From SIG440 sp045648205 (GTDB lineage: Bacteria; Bacillota; Clostridia; Monoglobales; Monoglobaceae), in NCBI GenBank assembly GCA_045648205.1, contig JAZRNM010000002.1, positions 1 through 64,000 on the forward strand: a stretch of 64,000 nt of DNA. The letters run 5' to 3'. Below, piece by piece: positions 50,996-60,847 of this stretch (position 1 is its first letter; each line of letters opens with the position of its first letter). The notes beneath the pieces were generated by a model. The model did no database searches and was not told the DNA's origin. It worked only from the letters and a program-made list of their open reading frames with translations. Position numbers and translations under genes: made by a program.

Positions 50996-51649
50996 ATGTA
51001 TAATTTCGGTGACAAATTAAAAGAATGCAGAAAAGCAAAAAACTTAACTCTTGAGGAGCTTGCCATCAAATACAACCGACGTTTTGATGGGGGAATGAGC
51101 AAAGGAACGCTTTCAAAATATGAAAACAACAAACAAGAACCTCTCGTGAGTGTAGTTACCAACTTAACCGAGCTTCTTGATGTTTCGTCTGACTACCTTC
51201 TCGGAAGGTCTGACAATCCAAACCTTGACCTTGAGACTCCAATCAATGCAAATGACAACATTTATCAGATTCCCGTTTACAACAGTGTTTCTGCTGGACT
51301 TGGACGTCTTGCCGAAACTGTCCCGGATGATTTTGTCCCCACCTTCCTCCCCTATGGTGCGAGTCCCGAAAGCTATATAAGGGTAAATGTTTCAGGAGAC
51401 AGTATGTCTCCGCTTATTGACAACGGAAGTCAAATTCTTGTCAGGCTTCAATCCACCGTGGATAATGGAGCTATTGCTGTTGTTATGGTTGATGGCGAAG
51501 ATGCTTTTGTCAAGAAACTTAACTTTGGCAGAAACTGGATTGAGCTTGAATCAATCAACCCATATTACCCTGCCCGCAGATTTGAAGATTCGGACATCTC
51601 CAGGGTTTCCATTTTGGGTATTGTTAAAGAAGTCACCAAATATCTTTAA
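50996..51649 (+). CDS. XRE/peptidase S24 (LexA/CI-like) repressor
   Basis: A 217-aa regulator. N-terminal XRE helix-turn-helix (LKECRKAKNLTLEELAIKYN, MSKGTLSKYENNKQEPL), a linker, then an S24 domain with nucleophile Ser136 in SGDSMSPL and Lys173 in DAFVKKL. An Ala100-Gly101 in NSVSAGLG fits the self-cleavage site. Such repressors are inactivated by RecA-stimulated autocleavage or by other signals. AAGGGG precedes the start. It is divergent from the 42-aa membrane peptide gene. Could be a phage remnant or a house-keeping SOS-type switch; no phage genes are near. Confidence 0.9.
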   Translation: MYNFGDKLKECRKAKNLTLEELAIKYNRRFDGGMSKGTLSKYENNKQEPLVSVVTNLTELLDVSSDYLLGRSDNPNLDLETPINANDNIYQIPVYNSVSAGLGRLAETVPDDFVPTFLPYGASPESYIRVNVSGDSMSPLIDNGSQILVRLQSTVDNGAIAVVMVDGEDAFVKKLNFGRNWIELESINPYYPARRFEDSDISRVSILGIVKEVTKYL

Positions 51650-51655
51650 AAGCAC

Positions 51656-51690
51656 AAAAAAATGGCAATCCTTATGGATTGCCATTTTTC
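51656..51690 (+). terminator. Terminator after the S24 repressor gene
   Basis: A 14-bp stem (51658-51671 with 51676-51689), four-base loop, T-run after. The A-rich left arm also serves the convergent CapA gene. Confidence 0.87.
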
Positions 51691-51700
51691 AATTTCCCTT

Positions 51701-52852
51701 TTAATAATCAATGATACTCACATCATATCCCGCAAAGGTTTCATCAACCATATTCCTGAATCTTTCAACACTCACAGCCCCATCATGCTGTGCAACTCCG
51801 TGACCGATTGCGATTTCATTTTTATATTCCTTCAGCCTATAAACATCAAATTTACTATACTCTGTATTGTAATGTGTTACTATGGGTACAAACGAATAGT
51901 TTGAAATACTTACCGACTCACCATCAAATTTCAGTTCCACATCAGCAAGCCCACCCAGAAGATTGCGGACTTCCTTCTGCCTTGACACAAAATTACCCAG
52001 GGAATAATACACCAGCATTCTGTTCCCGTTTTCATTTTCATACCATTCAACCGGTTCAATAACATGGGGATGGGAACCGATTATGAGGTCAACTCCCCAC
52101 AGACACATTTTTTCTGCAAGACTCTTTTGATATTCGTCAGGGATTGTGGAATACTCTGTTCCCCAATGCATAAATGCAATTGTGAAGTCAGCGTTTTCTT
52201 CGGCATATCTTGCATCGGAATGTATTTTTTCTTCATCTATCAGATTAACAAGATATGACTTGTCTGATGGAATTGAAATTCCGTTTGTGCCATATGTATA
52301 GTTAAGTAGCGCAAGCTTTGCGCCCTTTACCTCTTTTATACGTACCTTATACATATCAAGTTCTGTTTCGTTGATGCCAAGAACAGTAACTTCTGGATAA
52401 TCACTCCAGAATTTCAGTGTATTTTCAACACCGACAGAAAGCTTGTCCATCACGTGATTTGATGCATGCAAAACCACATCAAAACCCTCCTCAACAAGTG
52501 TTCTGCCCATATCTGCAGGTGAGTTAAAAAGCGGATAACCTGAATATCCAAACTCCTTCCCCGCAAACACCGTTTCCTGACCTATAACAGAAATATCTGC
52601 CTCACTTATCTGTGGTTGAAGTTTTTGAAATATGGGCGAATAGTCATATGTCCCATCAGCTTTTTTGCCACTGTTTATCACGGGCATATGCAGCAAATTG
52701 TCACCCACTGCAATCAAAGAAATTGTCTCTGAAACTTTTTCTGCGGTCTCACCTGAAACCGGAACGGCTTCACCTTGTTTTCCGCACCCTGATGCAAAAA
52801 CAGTAACTAACGCTAACCACAAAATCAACGCTTTGTTTTTCGTCTTAAGCAT
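51701..52852 (-). CDS. CapA-family lipoprotein
   Basis: A 383-aa metallophosphatase-fold protein, exported as a lipoprotein (LALVTVFASGC). ISLIAVGDNLLHMPVINSGK, DVVLHASNHVMDKLSVGVEN, FMHWGTEY and IGSHPHVIEP match the PgsA/CapA family (PF09587), in which the first known members act in poly-gamma-glutamate synthesis. Most Firmicute paralogues have no known role in capsule. Monocistronic. A GAGGTG site supports ATG 52852; the TTG at 52864 is less likely. Confidence 0.88.
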   Translation of the reverse strand: MLKTKNKALILWLALVTVFASGCGKQGEAVPVSGETAEKVSETISLIAVGDNLLHMPVINSGKKADGTYDYSPIFQKLQPQISEADISVIGQETVFAGKEFGYSGYPLFNSPADMGRTLVEEGFDVVLHASNHVMDKLSVGVENTLKFWSDYPEVTVLGINETELDMYKVRIKEVKGAKLALLNYTYGTNGISIPSDKSYLVNLIDEEKIHSDARYAEENADFTIAFMHWGTEYSTIPDEYQKSLAEKMCLWGVDLIIGSHPHVIEPVEWYENENGNRMLVYYSLGNFVSRQKEVRNLLGGLADVELKFDGESVSISNYSFVPIVTHYNTEYSKFDVYRLKEYKNEIAIGHGVAQHDGAVSVERFRNMVDETFAGYDVSIIDY

Positions 52853-52922
52853 ATAGCACCTCAAACTTTAAAAATATCATATGTATTCTATCACAAACCG
52901 CCTCACTTGTCTACATAGTTTC

Positions 52923-52954
52923 AAAAAAATACCTGCAAGCCTTAGCTTGCAGGT
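52923..52954 (-). terminator. Terminator after hpf
   Basis: A 10-bp perfect stem (52931-52940 with 52945-52954) around a four-base loop, then seven Ts on the minus strand, 13 bases after the hpf stop. Confidence 0.88.
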
Positions 52955-52967
52955 AGCTTATATAAAT

Positions 52968-53501
52968 TTATTCTACTTCAATCAATCCATATTGACCATC
53001 TTTGCGTTTGTAAACAATGTTCATCATCATTGTATCAGCCTGACGGAAAATGTAAAAATCGTGACCAAGCATATTCATCTGAAGAATTGCCTCTTCTGCT
53101 GTCATAGGCTTTGACTCAACCTTCTTTTTCTTTATGATGCTGAATTCCTTTTCTTCAACAATTCCTTCCGGCTCATCAATCACCGTGTCATATTTTTCAA
53201 TGGCGGGCTGGCGCAAGTGTTTTGCAAGCTTGGTCTTGTTTTTTCTGATTTGTCTGTCAAGCTTTGCCAGGCACAAATCCGTTGCAACGATAAGGTCCTT
53301 ATTGGATGCTTCTGCCCTGAAAACAAAGCCTTTGTCAACAAAAGTAACTTCAACAACAACATCTGTTTTCTGTTCTGCAATCAGGATTTTGCATTCCAAA
53401 TCCGAGTCGAAAAATTTGTCAAGCTTTTTAACTTTGCTCAACAACTTTTCTTTTCTGCTGTCTGACAATTCCACTTTTCTGCAAATTACGTTGTACTTCA
53501 T
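52968..53501 (-). CDS. hpf: Long-form ribosome hibernation promoting factor
   Basis: A 177-aa protein of the long HPF/RaiA/YfiA class, with the N-terminal 30S-binding domain (SRKEKLLSKVKKLDKFFDSD, LIVATDLCLAKLDRQI) and the C-terminal dimerisation domain (KPMTAEEAILQMNMLGHDFY, RKDGQYGLIEVE). In stationary phase it links two 70S ribosomes into inactive 100S dimers. ACGGAGG precedes the start. Confidence 0.95.
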   Translation of the reverse strand: MKYNVICRKVELSDSRKEKLLSKVKKLDKFFDSDLECKILIAEQKTDVVVEVTFVDKGFVFRAEASNKDLIVATDLCLAKLDRQIRKNKTKLAKHLRQPAIEKYDTVIDEPEGIVEEKEFSIIKKKKVESKPMTAEEAILQMNMLGHDFYIFRQADTMMMNIVYKRKDGQYGLIEVE

Positions 53502-53560
53502 ACATCTTGCCTCCGTTCCTAATCTTCTTACAAGAACAGCATTGCCGTTCCCTTACATAA

Positions 53561-53589
53561 ATTATATACCATTTTTTGTAAAAAATCAA
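53561..53589 (-). promoter_or_regulatory. SigA-like promoter of hpf
   Basis: Minus strand TTGATT (53589-53584), 17-base spacer, perfect TATAAT (53566-53561), 60 bases before the start codon. Confidence 0.7.
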
Positions 53590-53625
53590 GTATTTTATTG
53601 AATTCCAAGCCCATAATTTTCAAAT

Positions 53626-54789
53626 TTAATGATATATAATATCCACATCAATAACAGCGTTAAATCTTGAATCAATTAGAGCCAACTCTTGGGAAACTTT
53701 TTCCTTCATAAGCTCCGTGTCACCGAAATCCGCAGGAACTTCAATATCAAAAATAAGGTTTATGTTGTTTGTTCCGTCAACCATTCTGAAATCGTGAATG
53801 TTCATTCTTTCATCAATTCCTTTTATGATTTTCTGAACCTCAAGCCTGGTTTTTGCAGTGTATTCGCAATCAACAGAAATCGGGTCCATATGAATTACAA
53901 TATGCACTCCCATTTCCTGGTTTATTTTATGCTCCAATAAATCAATCAACTCATGGATTTCAACAATATTGCAGTTATCCGGAACCTCTGCATGAACAGA
54001 TGCCAGAACTCTTCCCGGGCCATAATCGTGAATAATCAAGTCATGAACACCCACAATCCCCTCTGCACCCATAATGGTATTCCGGATTTCATTAACAAGC
54101 TCCGGTTTTGGCGTTGTACCAAGCAAAAGACCTATTGTGTCCATTGTTATCCCAAAACCTGAATAAATTATCATAAGTGACACCAAAGTTCCCACAATTC
54201 CGTCAAGGGGAGGAAACCCTATTGCCTTGCCGACAATTGCTGTTACAATAACCGCAGTTGTGGCAATAACATCATTTAAGTTATCCTTTGAGGCAGCAAG
54301 GACAACCCCGGAATTTATTGCTTTTCCCATAGTGCGATTATATTTATACATCCAGAACTTAACCGGAATTGATATACACAAAATAGCCAGCAAAACAGGC
54401 GACATCACTATTGTTTCAGGATTCACCACTTTGTTCACAGAACTTTTGAACAATTCAACGCCCACCAGAATAATAATAAATGAAACAATAAGTGATGATA
54501 TATATTCAAGTCTTCCATGCCCAAAGGGATGCTCTTTGTCGGGTTTTTTGCTACTGAGTTTTGCACCTATAATCGCAACAACAGATGAACCCGTGTCGGA
54601 TAGATTGTTAAAAGCATCTGACATAATTGCAATACTTTTCATTGTTGCCCCAATTATCAACTTCAAAGCAAACAACAACAAATTGCAGATAATCCCAAGA
54701 ATCCCTGCCGCCATACAAACACGGGTTCTCACTTCTGCATTTTCAAAACCCTTGTCAGCCGCAAGTTTTTTCAACAAATACTTTGTCAA
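53626..54789 (-). CDS. Cation diffusion facilitator transporter with extended C-terminus
   Basis: A 387-aa CDF exporter, longer than the usual ~300 aa. Six helices carry the metal sites IAIMSDAFNNLSDTGSSVVA and KEHPFGHGRLEYISS-type motif HPFGHGRLEY, with KDNLNDVIATTAV in helix 5. The cytoplasmic ZT_dimer-like domain (GVHDLIIHDYGPGRVLASVH) is followed by a second ferredoxin-like part ending FNAVIDVDIIYH. Exports Zn2+, Fe2+, Mn2+ or similar by proton antiport; the metal is not determinable. Downstream of dnaE by 15 bases. Confidence 0.9.
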   Translation of the reverse strand: MTKYLLKKLAADKGFENAEVRTRVCMAAGILGIICNLLLFALKLIIGATMKSIAIMSDAFNNLSDTGSSVVAIIGAKLSSKKPDKEHPFGHGRLEYISSLIVSFIIILVGVELFKSSVNKVVNPETIVMSPVLLAILCISIPVKFWMYKYNRTMGKAINSGVVLAASKDNLNDVIATTAVIVTAIVGKAIGFPPLDGIVGTLVSLMIIYSGFGITMDTIGLLLGTTPKPELVNEIRNTIMGAEGIVGVHDLIIHDYGPGRVLASVHAEVPDNCNIVEIHELIDLLEHKINQEMGVHIVIHMDPISVDCEYTAKTRLEVQKIIKGIDERMNIHDFRMVDGTNNINLIFDIEVPADFGDTELMKEKVSQELALIDSRFNAVIDVDIIYH

Positions 54790-54804
54790 TTCACGATACC
54801 TCCG

Positions 54805-57800
54805 TTATTTTACAACCTTAACAGAATCCTCGCCCAAAACCTTTTTGAGAGCAGGAATACATTTGTCATCTTTTATCCACATTGTTTTGGGTGCCTGAAG
54901 AGTTTCCTTTGTGTCCTCATAATAAATCAGCACAGGCACAACCCCATTGGAATTTCCCAGAATTGTTTTAATCACGCTGAGCTTTTCTTTTTCATCAGAG
55001 TTCAGTTTTAGATAAAGCTTTTTGAAATCCGGAGCTGAAGTTTCAAGAACCTCAATGCTTTCCAACCTGATTTTTGTTGGCTTATCTTCCTGAACATCAA
55101 GGTTTCCCTCAAGCAAACATATATTTTCTTCCTGCAAAATGCCTTCGAACTTTTTTACCTGAGACGGAAAAACCAAAACTTCAATTTCTCCCGTAAGGTC
55201 TTCAAAGGTAATATAAAGCATCAATTCTCCACGCTTTGTAAGCTGTTCCTTTCGCTTTGAAATCATTCCGCCAAGCTTGACCTTTGAATCGGATACAAAT
55301 TTTTCAGACTCATTTTCGGTTATTTCAAGCACAGTTGCACTTGAAACTGTGTTAATCAAATTCTCAAGTCCGTTGAGTGGATGCCCAGAAACATAAACTC
55401 CAAGATACTCTTTTTCAAAGTTCAGGAGTTCACGTGCGGGCAGCTCTGGAATTTCGGGGAAATTATCCATTGCCGATGACTTTTCTTCTTCAAACATATT
55501 GAAAAAATCAAGCTGACCTGAAACTGAATTTTTTTGTTCTCTGACTGATGAATCGATCACACTTTCATAAACACTCATCAGAACCGAACGATTGAGCTTG
55601 AGGCTGTCAAAAACCCCGCACTTTATCATTGATTCAACCAGGCGTTTATTCAGCTTTTTATCTGCCATACGCTGACAAAAATCTCTGAAAGAAGTAAATT
55701 CACCATTCACTTTCCGTTCTTCTGCCATATCATTAATAAATGCCGAACCCACATTTTTTATGGCAGCCAATCCAAAACGAATATCATTTCCGTCAGGAAC
55801 AAAGTTTGTGAAGCTTTTGTTTATATCAGGCGGCAGAAGCTTTATTCCACGCTTTTTTGCCTCGTTTATATGTTTTGTTATTTTTGTGGAATTTCCAAGA
55901 ACACTGGTGAGAAGTGCAGCATAGAATTCGGTTGGATAGTGGCATTTCAGCCACGCTGTCTGATAAGACACAAAGGCATAAGCTGCTGCGTGCGATTTGT
56001 TAAAGGCATATTTTGCGAAATCCATCATCTCATCAAAAATTGAAACTGCTGTTTTTTCATCAATTCCGCGCGCTATTGCACCTTCAACCTCAACCTCTCC
56101 TTTGTCATTTTTTACACCATAAACAAAGTTCTTTCGTTCCTGTTCCATTACTTCGGTCTTTTTCTTTGACATAGCACGTCTGACCAGATCTGCTCTGCCC
56201 AAAGAGTATCCACCAAGCTCACGAACAATCTGCATAACCTGTTCCTGATAGACAATGCAGCCATATGTTACATTGAGAATAGGTTCTAATAGCGGATGCT
56301 TATAACTTATGTTTCCGCTGTTTTTGTTAGCTATATACTGAGGAATCGAATCCATTGGTCCCGGTCTGTAAAGGGAAATTCCGGCAATAATATCCTCAAT
56401 GGAACTTGGCTTCAGTTCCTTCATAAACTCCTTCATTCCACCGCTTTCAAGCTGAAAAACTCCGTCGGTGTCTCCTCTTGAAATCAGTTCATAGGTCTCG
56501 ACATCATTCATATCCACATTATCAATGTCAATATCAACACCATGCGTGAGTTTTATATTGTTTATTGCATCACGAATTACAGTGAGTGTTCTGAGTCCCA
56601 GAAAATCCATCTTGAGAAGTCCAAGTCTCTCAATGGTGGTCATTGTGAATTGAGTTGTGATCACATCGTCATTTCTTGAAAGAGGAACATATTTTTGAAC
56701 AGGCTCACGAGTGATAACCACACCTGCTGCGTGTGTGGATGTGTGACGGGGAAGCCCCTCAAATTCTGATGAAACATCTATAAGTCTCTTGACCTGAGGG
56801 TCCGCATCATACATATTCTTCAGTTGATTGTTTTCTTTGAGTGCACGTTCAATGGTTATGTTCAGCTCATTCGGGATTTGCTTTGCAACACTATCAACAA
56901 AGCCATATGGCATATCAAGAGCCCTGCCCGTATCACGAATGGCAAGCTTCGCTGCCATGGTTCCGAATGTGACAATTTGTGCCACCTTGTCAGAACCATA
57001 TTTTTTGTTGACATAATCAATAACCTCGCCCCGTCGCTCATAACAAAAGTCAATATCAATATCAGGCATAGTTACACGTTCAGGGTTGAGAAATCTTTCA
57101 AAAATCAATTCGTATTTTATTGGGTCTATATTGGTTATTTCAAGGCAATATGAAACAATACTTCCCGCAGCACTACCTCTTCCGGGACCTACCATTATTC
57201 CATTTTCACGTGCAAAACGAATAAAATCCCAAACTATCAGGAAATAGTCAACGTATCCCATTTTTTCAATGGTTTCAAGCTCATACTCAAGTCTTTCTCT
57301 CATTTTTTCGTCTGCACCCGGATAACGTCTTTCAAAACCTTTGAGGCAAAGTTCACGCAAGTATTCCGGTGAGGTATAGCCCTCGGGCAAGTCAAATTTG
57401 GGAAGATGAAGCTTTCCAAACTCAATATCCACATCGCACATATCAGCAATTTTCTGAGTGTTTTCCAAAGCCTCGGGAATATATGAAAACAGTTCATTCA
57501 TTTCGTCCTCTGATTTCACATACATTTCCTGAGTGGACATTTTCATTCTGTCTTCAGCATAAACGGTCTTTCCCATCTGAATACACATCAAAATGTCCTG
57601 ATATTCTGCATCCTTTTGAGTCACATAGTGTATGTCATTTGTTGCAACAATTCCCAAATCAAGTTCCCGGGCAAGCCGAATCAATTCACGGTTCAGCATC
57701 TTCTGTTCAAAAATCCCATGGTCCTGTATTTCAATGAAATAATTGTCCTTCCCATAAATATCAATGAACTCAAGCGCAGCAGCCTTTGCCCCTTCATAGT

Positions 57801-58248
57801 CTCCGTTCAATATCTTTTTTGACAAAACTCCTATCATACAAGCGCTGAGGGCAATAATCCCTTCACTATTTTCCCTGAGAACCTCCATATCAACACGTGG
57901 CTTATAATAAAAGCCTTCAACATAGCCTATTGACACAATATTCATCAAATTCTTATAGCCTTCGTTGTTCTTTGCAAGCAAAATAAGATGAGAGCTTGAC
58001 GAGTCAAGTTCGTGTGTTTTGTCGGTTCTGCCCCTTGCCGCAACGTAAACCTCGCAGCCTAAAATTGGCTTTACTCCGATACTTTTTGCATATTCATAAA
58101 AATCAATAACTCCGAACATACAACCATGGTCTGTTATTGCCATTGAGTTCTGACCAAGTTCTTTTGCACGGTCAAGAATTTTCTTCACCGTACCTTCACC
58201 ATCAAGCAGGCTGAATGCAGTATGCGTATGTAAATGTGTGAATGCCAT
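54805..58248 (-). CDS. dnaE: DNA polymerase III subunit alpha
   Basis: A 1147-aa replicative polymerase. The PHP domain (FTHLHTHTAFSLLDGEGTVK, ITDHGCMFGVIDF), C-family palm with catalytic acids in MPDIDIDFCYE, PHP/thumb and fingers (RHTSTHAAGVVITREPV), HhH region (FNKSHAAAYAFVSYQTAWLK) and C-terminal OB fold (LGGMISKRKEQLTKRGELML) are in order. In low-GC Firmicutes DnaE works beside PolC. Complete and normal. Confidence 0.97.
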   Translation of the reverse strand: MAFTHLHTHTAFSLLDGEGTVKKILDRAKELGQNSMAITDHGCMFGVIDFYEYAKSIGVKPILGCEVYVAARGRTDKTHELDSSSSHLILLAKNNEGYKNLMNIVSIGYVEGFYYKPRVDMEVLRENSEGIIALSACMIGVLSKKILNGDYEGAKAAALEFIDIYGKDNYFIEIQDHGIFEQKMLNRELIRLARELDLGIVATNDIHYVTQKDAEYQDILMCIQMGKTVYAEDRMKMSTQEMYVKSEDEMNELFSYIPEALENTQKIADMCDVDIEFGKLHLPKFDLPEGYTSPEYLRELCLKGFERRYPGADEKMRERLEYELETIEKMGYVDYFLIVWDFIRFARENGIMVGPGRGSAAGSIVSYCLEITNIDPIKYELIFERFLNPERVTMPDIDIDFCYERRGEVIDYVNKKYGSDKVAQIVTFGTMAAKLAIRDTGRALDMPYGFVDSVAKQIPNELNITIERALKENNQLKNMYDADPQVKRLIDVSSEFEGLPRHTSTHAAGVVITREPVQKYVPLSRNDDVITTQFTMTTIERLGLLKMDFLGLRTLTVIRDAINNIKLTHGVDIDIDNVDMNDVETYELISRGDTDGVFQLESGGMKEFMKELKPSSIEDIIAGISLYRPGPMDSIPQYIANKNSGNISYKHPLLEPILNVTYGCIVYQEQVMQIVRELGGYSLGRADLVRRAMSKKKTEVMEQERKNFVYGVKNDKGEVEVEGAIARGIDEKTAVSIFDEMMDFAKYAFNKSHAAAYAFVSYQTAWLKCHYPTEFYAALLTSVLGNSTKITKHINEAKKRGIKLLPPDINKSFTNFVPDGNDIRFGLAAIKNVGSAFINDMAEERKVNGEFTSFRDFCQRMADKKLNKRLVESMIKCGVFDSLKLNRSVLMSVYESVIDSSVREQKNSVSGQLDFFNMFEEEKSSAMDNFPEIPELPARELLNFEKEYLGVYVSGHPLNGLENLINTVSSATVLEITENESEKFVSDSKVKLGGMISKRKEQLTKRGELMLYITFEDLTGEIEVLVFPSQVKKFEGILQEENICLLEGNLDVQEDKPTKIRLESIEVLETSAPDFKKLYLKLNSDEKEKLSVIKTILGNSNGVVPVLIYYEDTKETLQAPKTMWIKDDKCIPALKKVLGEDSVKVVK

Positions 58249-58272
58249 ATATTATCACTTTCCTTTGTTTGG

Positions 58273-59148
58273 TTAGAGATTGTCTGCAATTTCAAGAAGT
58301 TTTTTGAGTCTGTGATTAACTCCCGATTTTGACAAGGGAGGTGTCATCTTTCTCCCCAGCTGTTCAAGACTCAAATCCTTATAATCCCGTCTGAGAACTG
58401 CAACCTCACGAAGTTCATCAGGCAAATTATCAATCCCTATTGTTTTTTCAATTTTCTCAACGGCACTCAAATGTCGGCTTGACGCTTCAATCACTCTGTC
58501 CATATTTGCCGTTTCTCCATTTGAAACTCTTGTTATGTCGCTCCTGACTTCACGCTCAATCTTCACATTGATAATTTCCATCTGAGAACTGAACGCACCC
58601 ATATGTGCAAGAGCGTCGCAAATTATATCACTGTTTTTTGTGTAGAGCAGGAACCCGCTTTTCTTGGAGAGGCTCCTGAATCCAAGCCCCAGCTTTTGAA
58701 GAAACAAACCGAATTCATCACGGATTTTTTCGCTGTAAGTCAAAAACTCCATATTATAGTTTTTGTTGGGATCCGTCAAACTGCCACCGCCCAGGAAAGC
58801 CCCTCTCAAAAATGAATTCATGCAACATTCCCGTTCCTCAAAGTTCTTGAAAAAAGCTTCTTCTGAGGTCTCATATTCAATAATTTTTCTGAGTATTTTT
58901 CTGTCGGTTAAAGTGCAAAAATAACTGTTTTTCAGGCTCTTTATTTCAGCATCAACGTCAAAGCATTTCTTTAACAAATCCCTGAATCGCTTAATCGTTT
59001 CAAGGCTTTCAAGGGAAACTCTGATTTCTTCACCCTTGAATTTTCCGGCAAACATCAACAAGCCCAACAACTCGGCCTCACAACAGCAGAGCTCTTGAGC
59101 TTCAAGCTTGCATATAACTTCTTTTGTTTTTTTTGAAAAAGATTTCAA
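58273..59148 (-). CDS. whiA: Sporulation/cell-division regulator WhiA
   Basis: A 291-aa DNA-binding protein: N-terminal LAGLIDADG-like domain (LRGAFLGGGSLTDPNKNYNM) and C-terminal helix-turn-helix (LRDYKDLS-type RRDYKDLSLEQLGRKMTPPL, SKSGVNHRLKKLLEIA). WhiA controls sporulation in Actinobacteria and division or chromosome segregation in Firmicutes. It usually follows rapZ and yvcK; here it follows murB directly with a 30-base gap. Confidence 0.95.
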   Translation of the reverse strand: MKSFSKKTKEVICKLEAQELCCCEAELLGLLMFAGKFKGEEIRVSLESLETIKRFRDLLKKCFDVDAEIKSLKNSYFCTLTDRKILRKIIEYETSEEAFFKNFEERECCMNSFLRGAFLGGGSLTDPNKNYNMEFLTYSEKIRDEFGLFLQKLGLGFRSLSKKSGFLLYTKNSDIICDALAHMGAFSSQMEIINVKIEREVRSDITRVSNGETANMDRVIEASSRHLSAVEKIEKTIGIDNLPDELREVAVLRRDYKDLSLEQLGRKMTPPLSKSGVNHRLKKLLEIADNL

Positions 59149-59178
59149 AAGAGCTCCGCTCCTTTCATCAACCTTGCG

Positions 59179-60084
59179 TTAAAACTCACCTATCATCTTT
59201 ATTTCAGGTTCAAGCATAACACCAAACTTTTCATCAACAGTTTTCTTTATATGTTCAATCAATTCAAGAACATCTCTGGCAGTTGCTCCGCCTTTGTTTA
59301 TAACAAAGCCTGCGTGCTTTTCAGACACCTGAGCCCCGCCGATTGAATATCCTTTCAGACCCGCTTGTTCAATGAGTCCGCCTGCAAAATACCCCGCAGG
59401 TCTTTTGAATGTGCTTCCTGCGCTTGGCTTTTCAAGTGGTTGCTTTGAAACCCGACGTTTTGTATAATCATTTATCTGTGACTTTATTTCCTCGCTGTTA
59501 CCCTTTTCAAGTTTCAGTGTGCAACCAAGAATTATATAATCTTTCTTTGCAAAAACACTTGTTCGGTATCCAAATTCACACTCCTCACAAGATGCTTTCT
59601 TCACATTTCCGCAAGAATCAATATAATCAACAGATTCTATAATCTCTTTCATTTCGTGCTCATAGGCCCCTGCATTCATATACACGGCGCCACCTATTGT
59701 GCCCGGAATTCCTGATGCAAACTCTGTTCCTTTCAATCCCTCTGTCAAAGCAGTATGAGACACCCTTGACAAAATCACACCACTTTCAGCATATAGTTTT
59801 TCGCCTTCAACACGAATGCTGTTCATATTTTTAGACAGGCAAACAACCGCTCCGCGAATTCCCTTGTCGCCAACAAGCAGATTTGAGCCATTTCCCAGTA
59901 TAAAGCAGGACATTCCTGCATTTCTTATCGCCACAAGGATTCTGAGAAGCTCGTCACGATTTTGCGGTGTCAAAAACCAATCAGCATTTCCGCCTATTTT
60001 GAAGGTGGTGTGGTTGCACATCGGTTCATTTTCAAAAACATTTTCTGCACCAAGAATTTCTTCAAATTTTTTTCGCATAAACAT
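59179..60084 (-). CDS. murB: UDP-N-acetylenolpyruvoylglucosamine reductase
   Basis: A 301-aa FAD enzyme reducing enolpyruvyl-UDP-GlcNAc to UDP-MurNAc. FKIGGNADWFLTPQNRDELL, FILGNGSNLLVGDKGIRG and ASGIPGTIGGAVYMNAGAYE are FAD-binding; KPSAGSTFKRPAGYFAGGLI carries the proton-donor Ser and AEFEPEIK-type end is LEPEIKMIG. AAAGG lies ahead of two possible ATGs (60084 and 60078). Confidence 0.96.
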   Translation of the reverse strand: MFMRKKFEEILGAENVFENEPMCNHTTFKIGGNADWFLTPQNRDELLRILVAIRNAGMSCFILGNGSNLLVGDKGIRGAVVCLSKNMNSIRVEGEKLYAESGVILSRVSHTALTEGLKGTEFASGIPGTIGGAVYMNAGAYEHEMKEIIESVDYIDSCGNVKKASCEECEFGYRTSVFAKKDYIILGCTLKLEKGNSEEIKSQINDYTKRRVSKQPLEKPSAGSTFKRPAGYFAGGLIEQAGLKGYSIGGAQVSEKHAGFVINKGGATARDVLELIEHIKKTVDEKFGVMLEPEIKMIGEF

Positions 60085-60095
60085 TTTGCCTTTCT

Positions 60096-60827
60096 CTAAA
60101 CTTCAAAGCTAAACGCTTTATTCTTCTTCTCCGATAAATATTTTATGAATCTTTCAGCATTTAAATTCATAATTAAATCTTCAGGAAAGTCAATCTCCTC
60201 CAGCATCTCCACAGCATTTCCCACATCTCCGATTTTGCTCATAAAATGTGCATCTGAATTTACAACAATGGGAGTATTATATTTTTTGCAAGCAAGTGCA
60301 ATTTCACGACATATTCCAATATTCTGGGGTCTTGATATAAAGGAGTGGTTATTTATTTCTATGCAAACATTCTTATCTTTCGCATATTGCACTACGGTAT
60401 CTATTTCAAAAGGATATTCCGGAGCGCCACAATGACCAAGTATGTCAACATATGGGTTGTCCATAACCTTCAGCCATGTTTTTGTGTGGTCTTTTCCGCT
60501 TTCACCACCATAAACATATCCATGTATTGAAGCAATAACAATATCCATTTTTGAAAGCAACTCTTTTGGCATATCAAGCTCTGCTTCCATATTCACCACA
60601 TTGACCTCTGCTCCGCAAATAAGCTTCACCCCTTCAATCACACGGGGAATCGCCGCAAAATATAAAAAGTGCCAGAAATGCGGTGAATCAGGCATTGACG
60701 GTGAATGATTTGTCATAGCAACCAATTCAAGACCTTTATCTCGAGCTGAACACATATTTTCATATAATGTGCTGTATGCGTGAGCGCTTGCATTTGTGTG
60801 AGTATGAACGTCTGTCAGTATTTTCAT
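60096..60827 (-). CDS. PHP-domain phosphatase (YcdX-like)
   Basis: A 243-aa metal-dependent phosphoesterase. Metal ligands are in LTDVHTHTNASAHAYST, AMTNHSPSM, IASIHGYVYGGE, DILGHCGAPE and VVNSDAHFMS. Relatives such as YcdX have three metals and act on sugar phosphates or DNA-derived phosphates. It is commonly encoded between hprK and murB in Clostridia; its role there is not known. Confidence 0.88.
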   Translation of the reverse strand: MKILTDVHTHTNASAHAYSTLYENMCSARDKGLELVAMTNHSPSMPDSPHFWHFLYFAAIPRVIEGVKLICGAEVNVVNMEAELDMPKELLSKMDIVIASIHGYVYGGESGKDHTKTWLKVMDNPYVDILGHCGAPEYPFEIDTVVQYAKDKNVCIEINNHSFISRPQNIGICREIALACKKYNTPIVVNSDAHFMSKIGDVGNAVEMLEEIDFPEDLIMNLNAERFIKYLSEKKNKAFSFEV

Positions 60828-60847
60828 GTTAATTTTCCTTTTTCAAA

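Noticed and set aside
50996..51649. Prophage immunity region
   Set aside because: Apart from the repressor and the 42-aa peptide, no integrase, replication or structural phage gene is adjacent; a prophage is not supported.
53534..53550. Hairpin in the hpf leader (7-bp stem, three-base loop)
   Set aside because: Short, no T-run, no match to a known regulator; insufficient to call.
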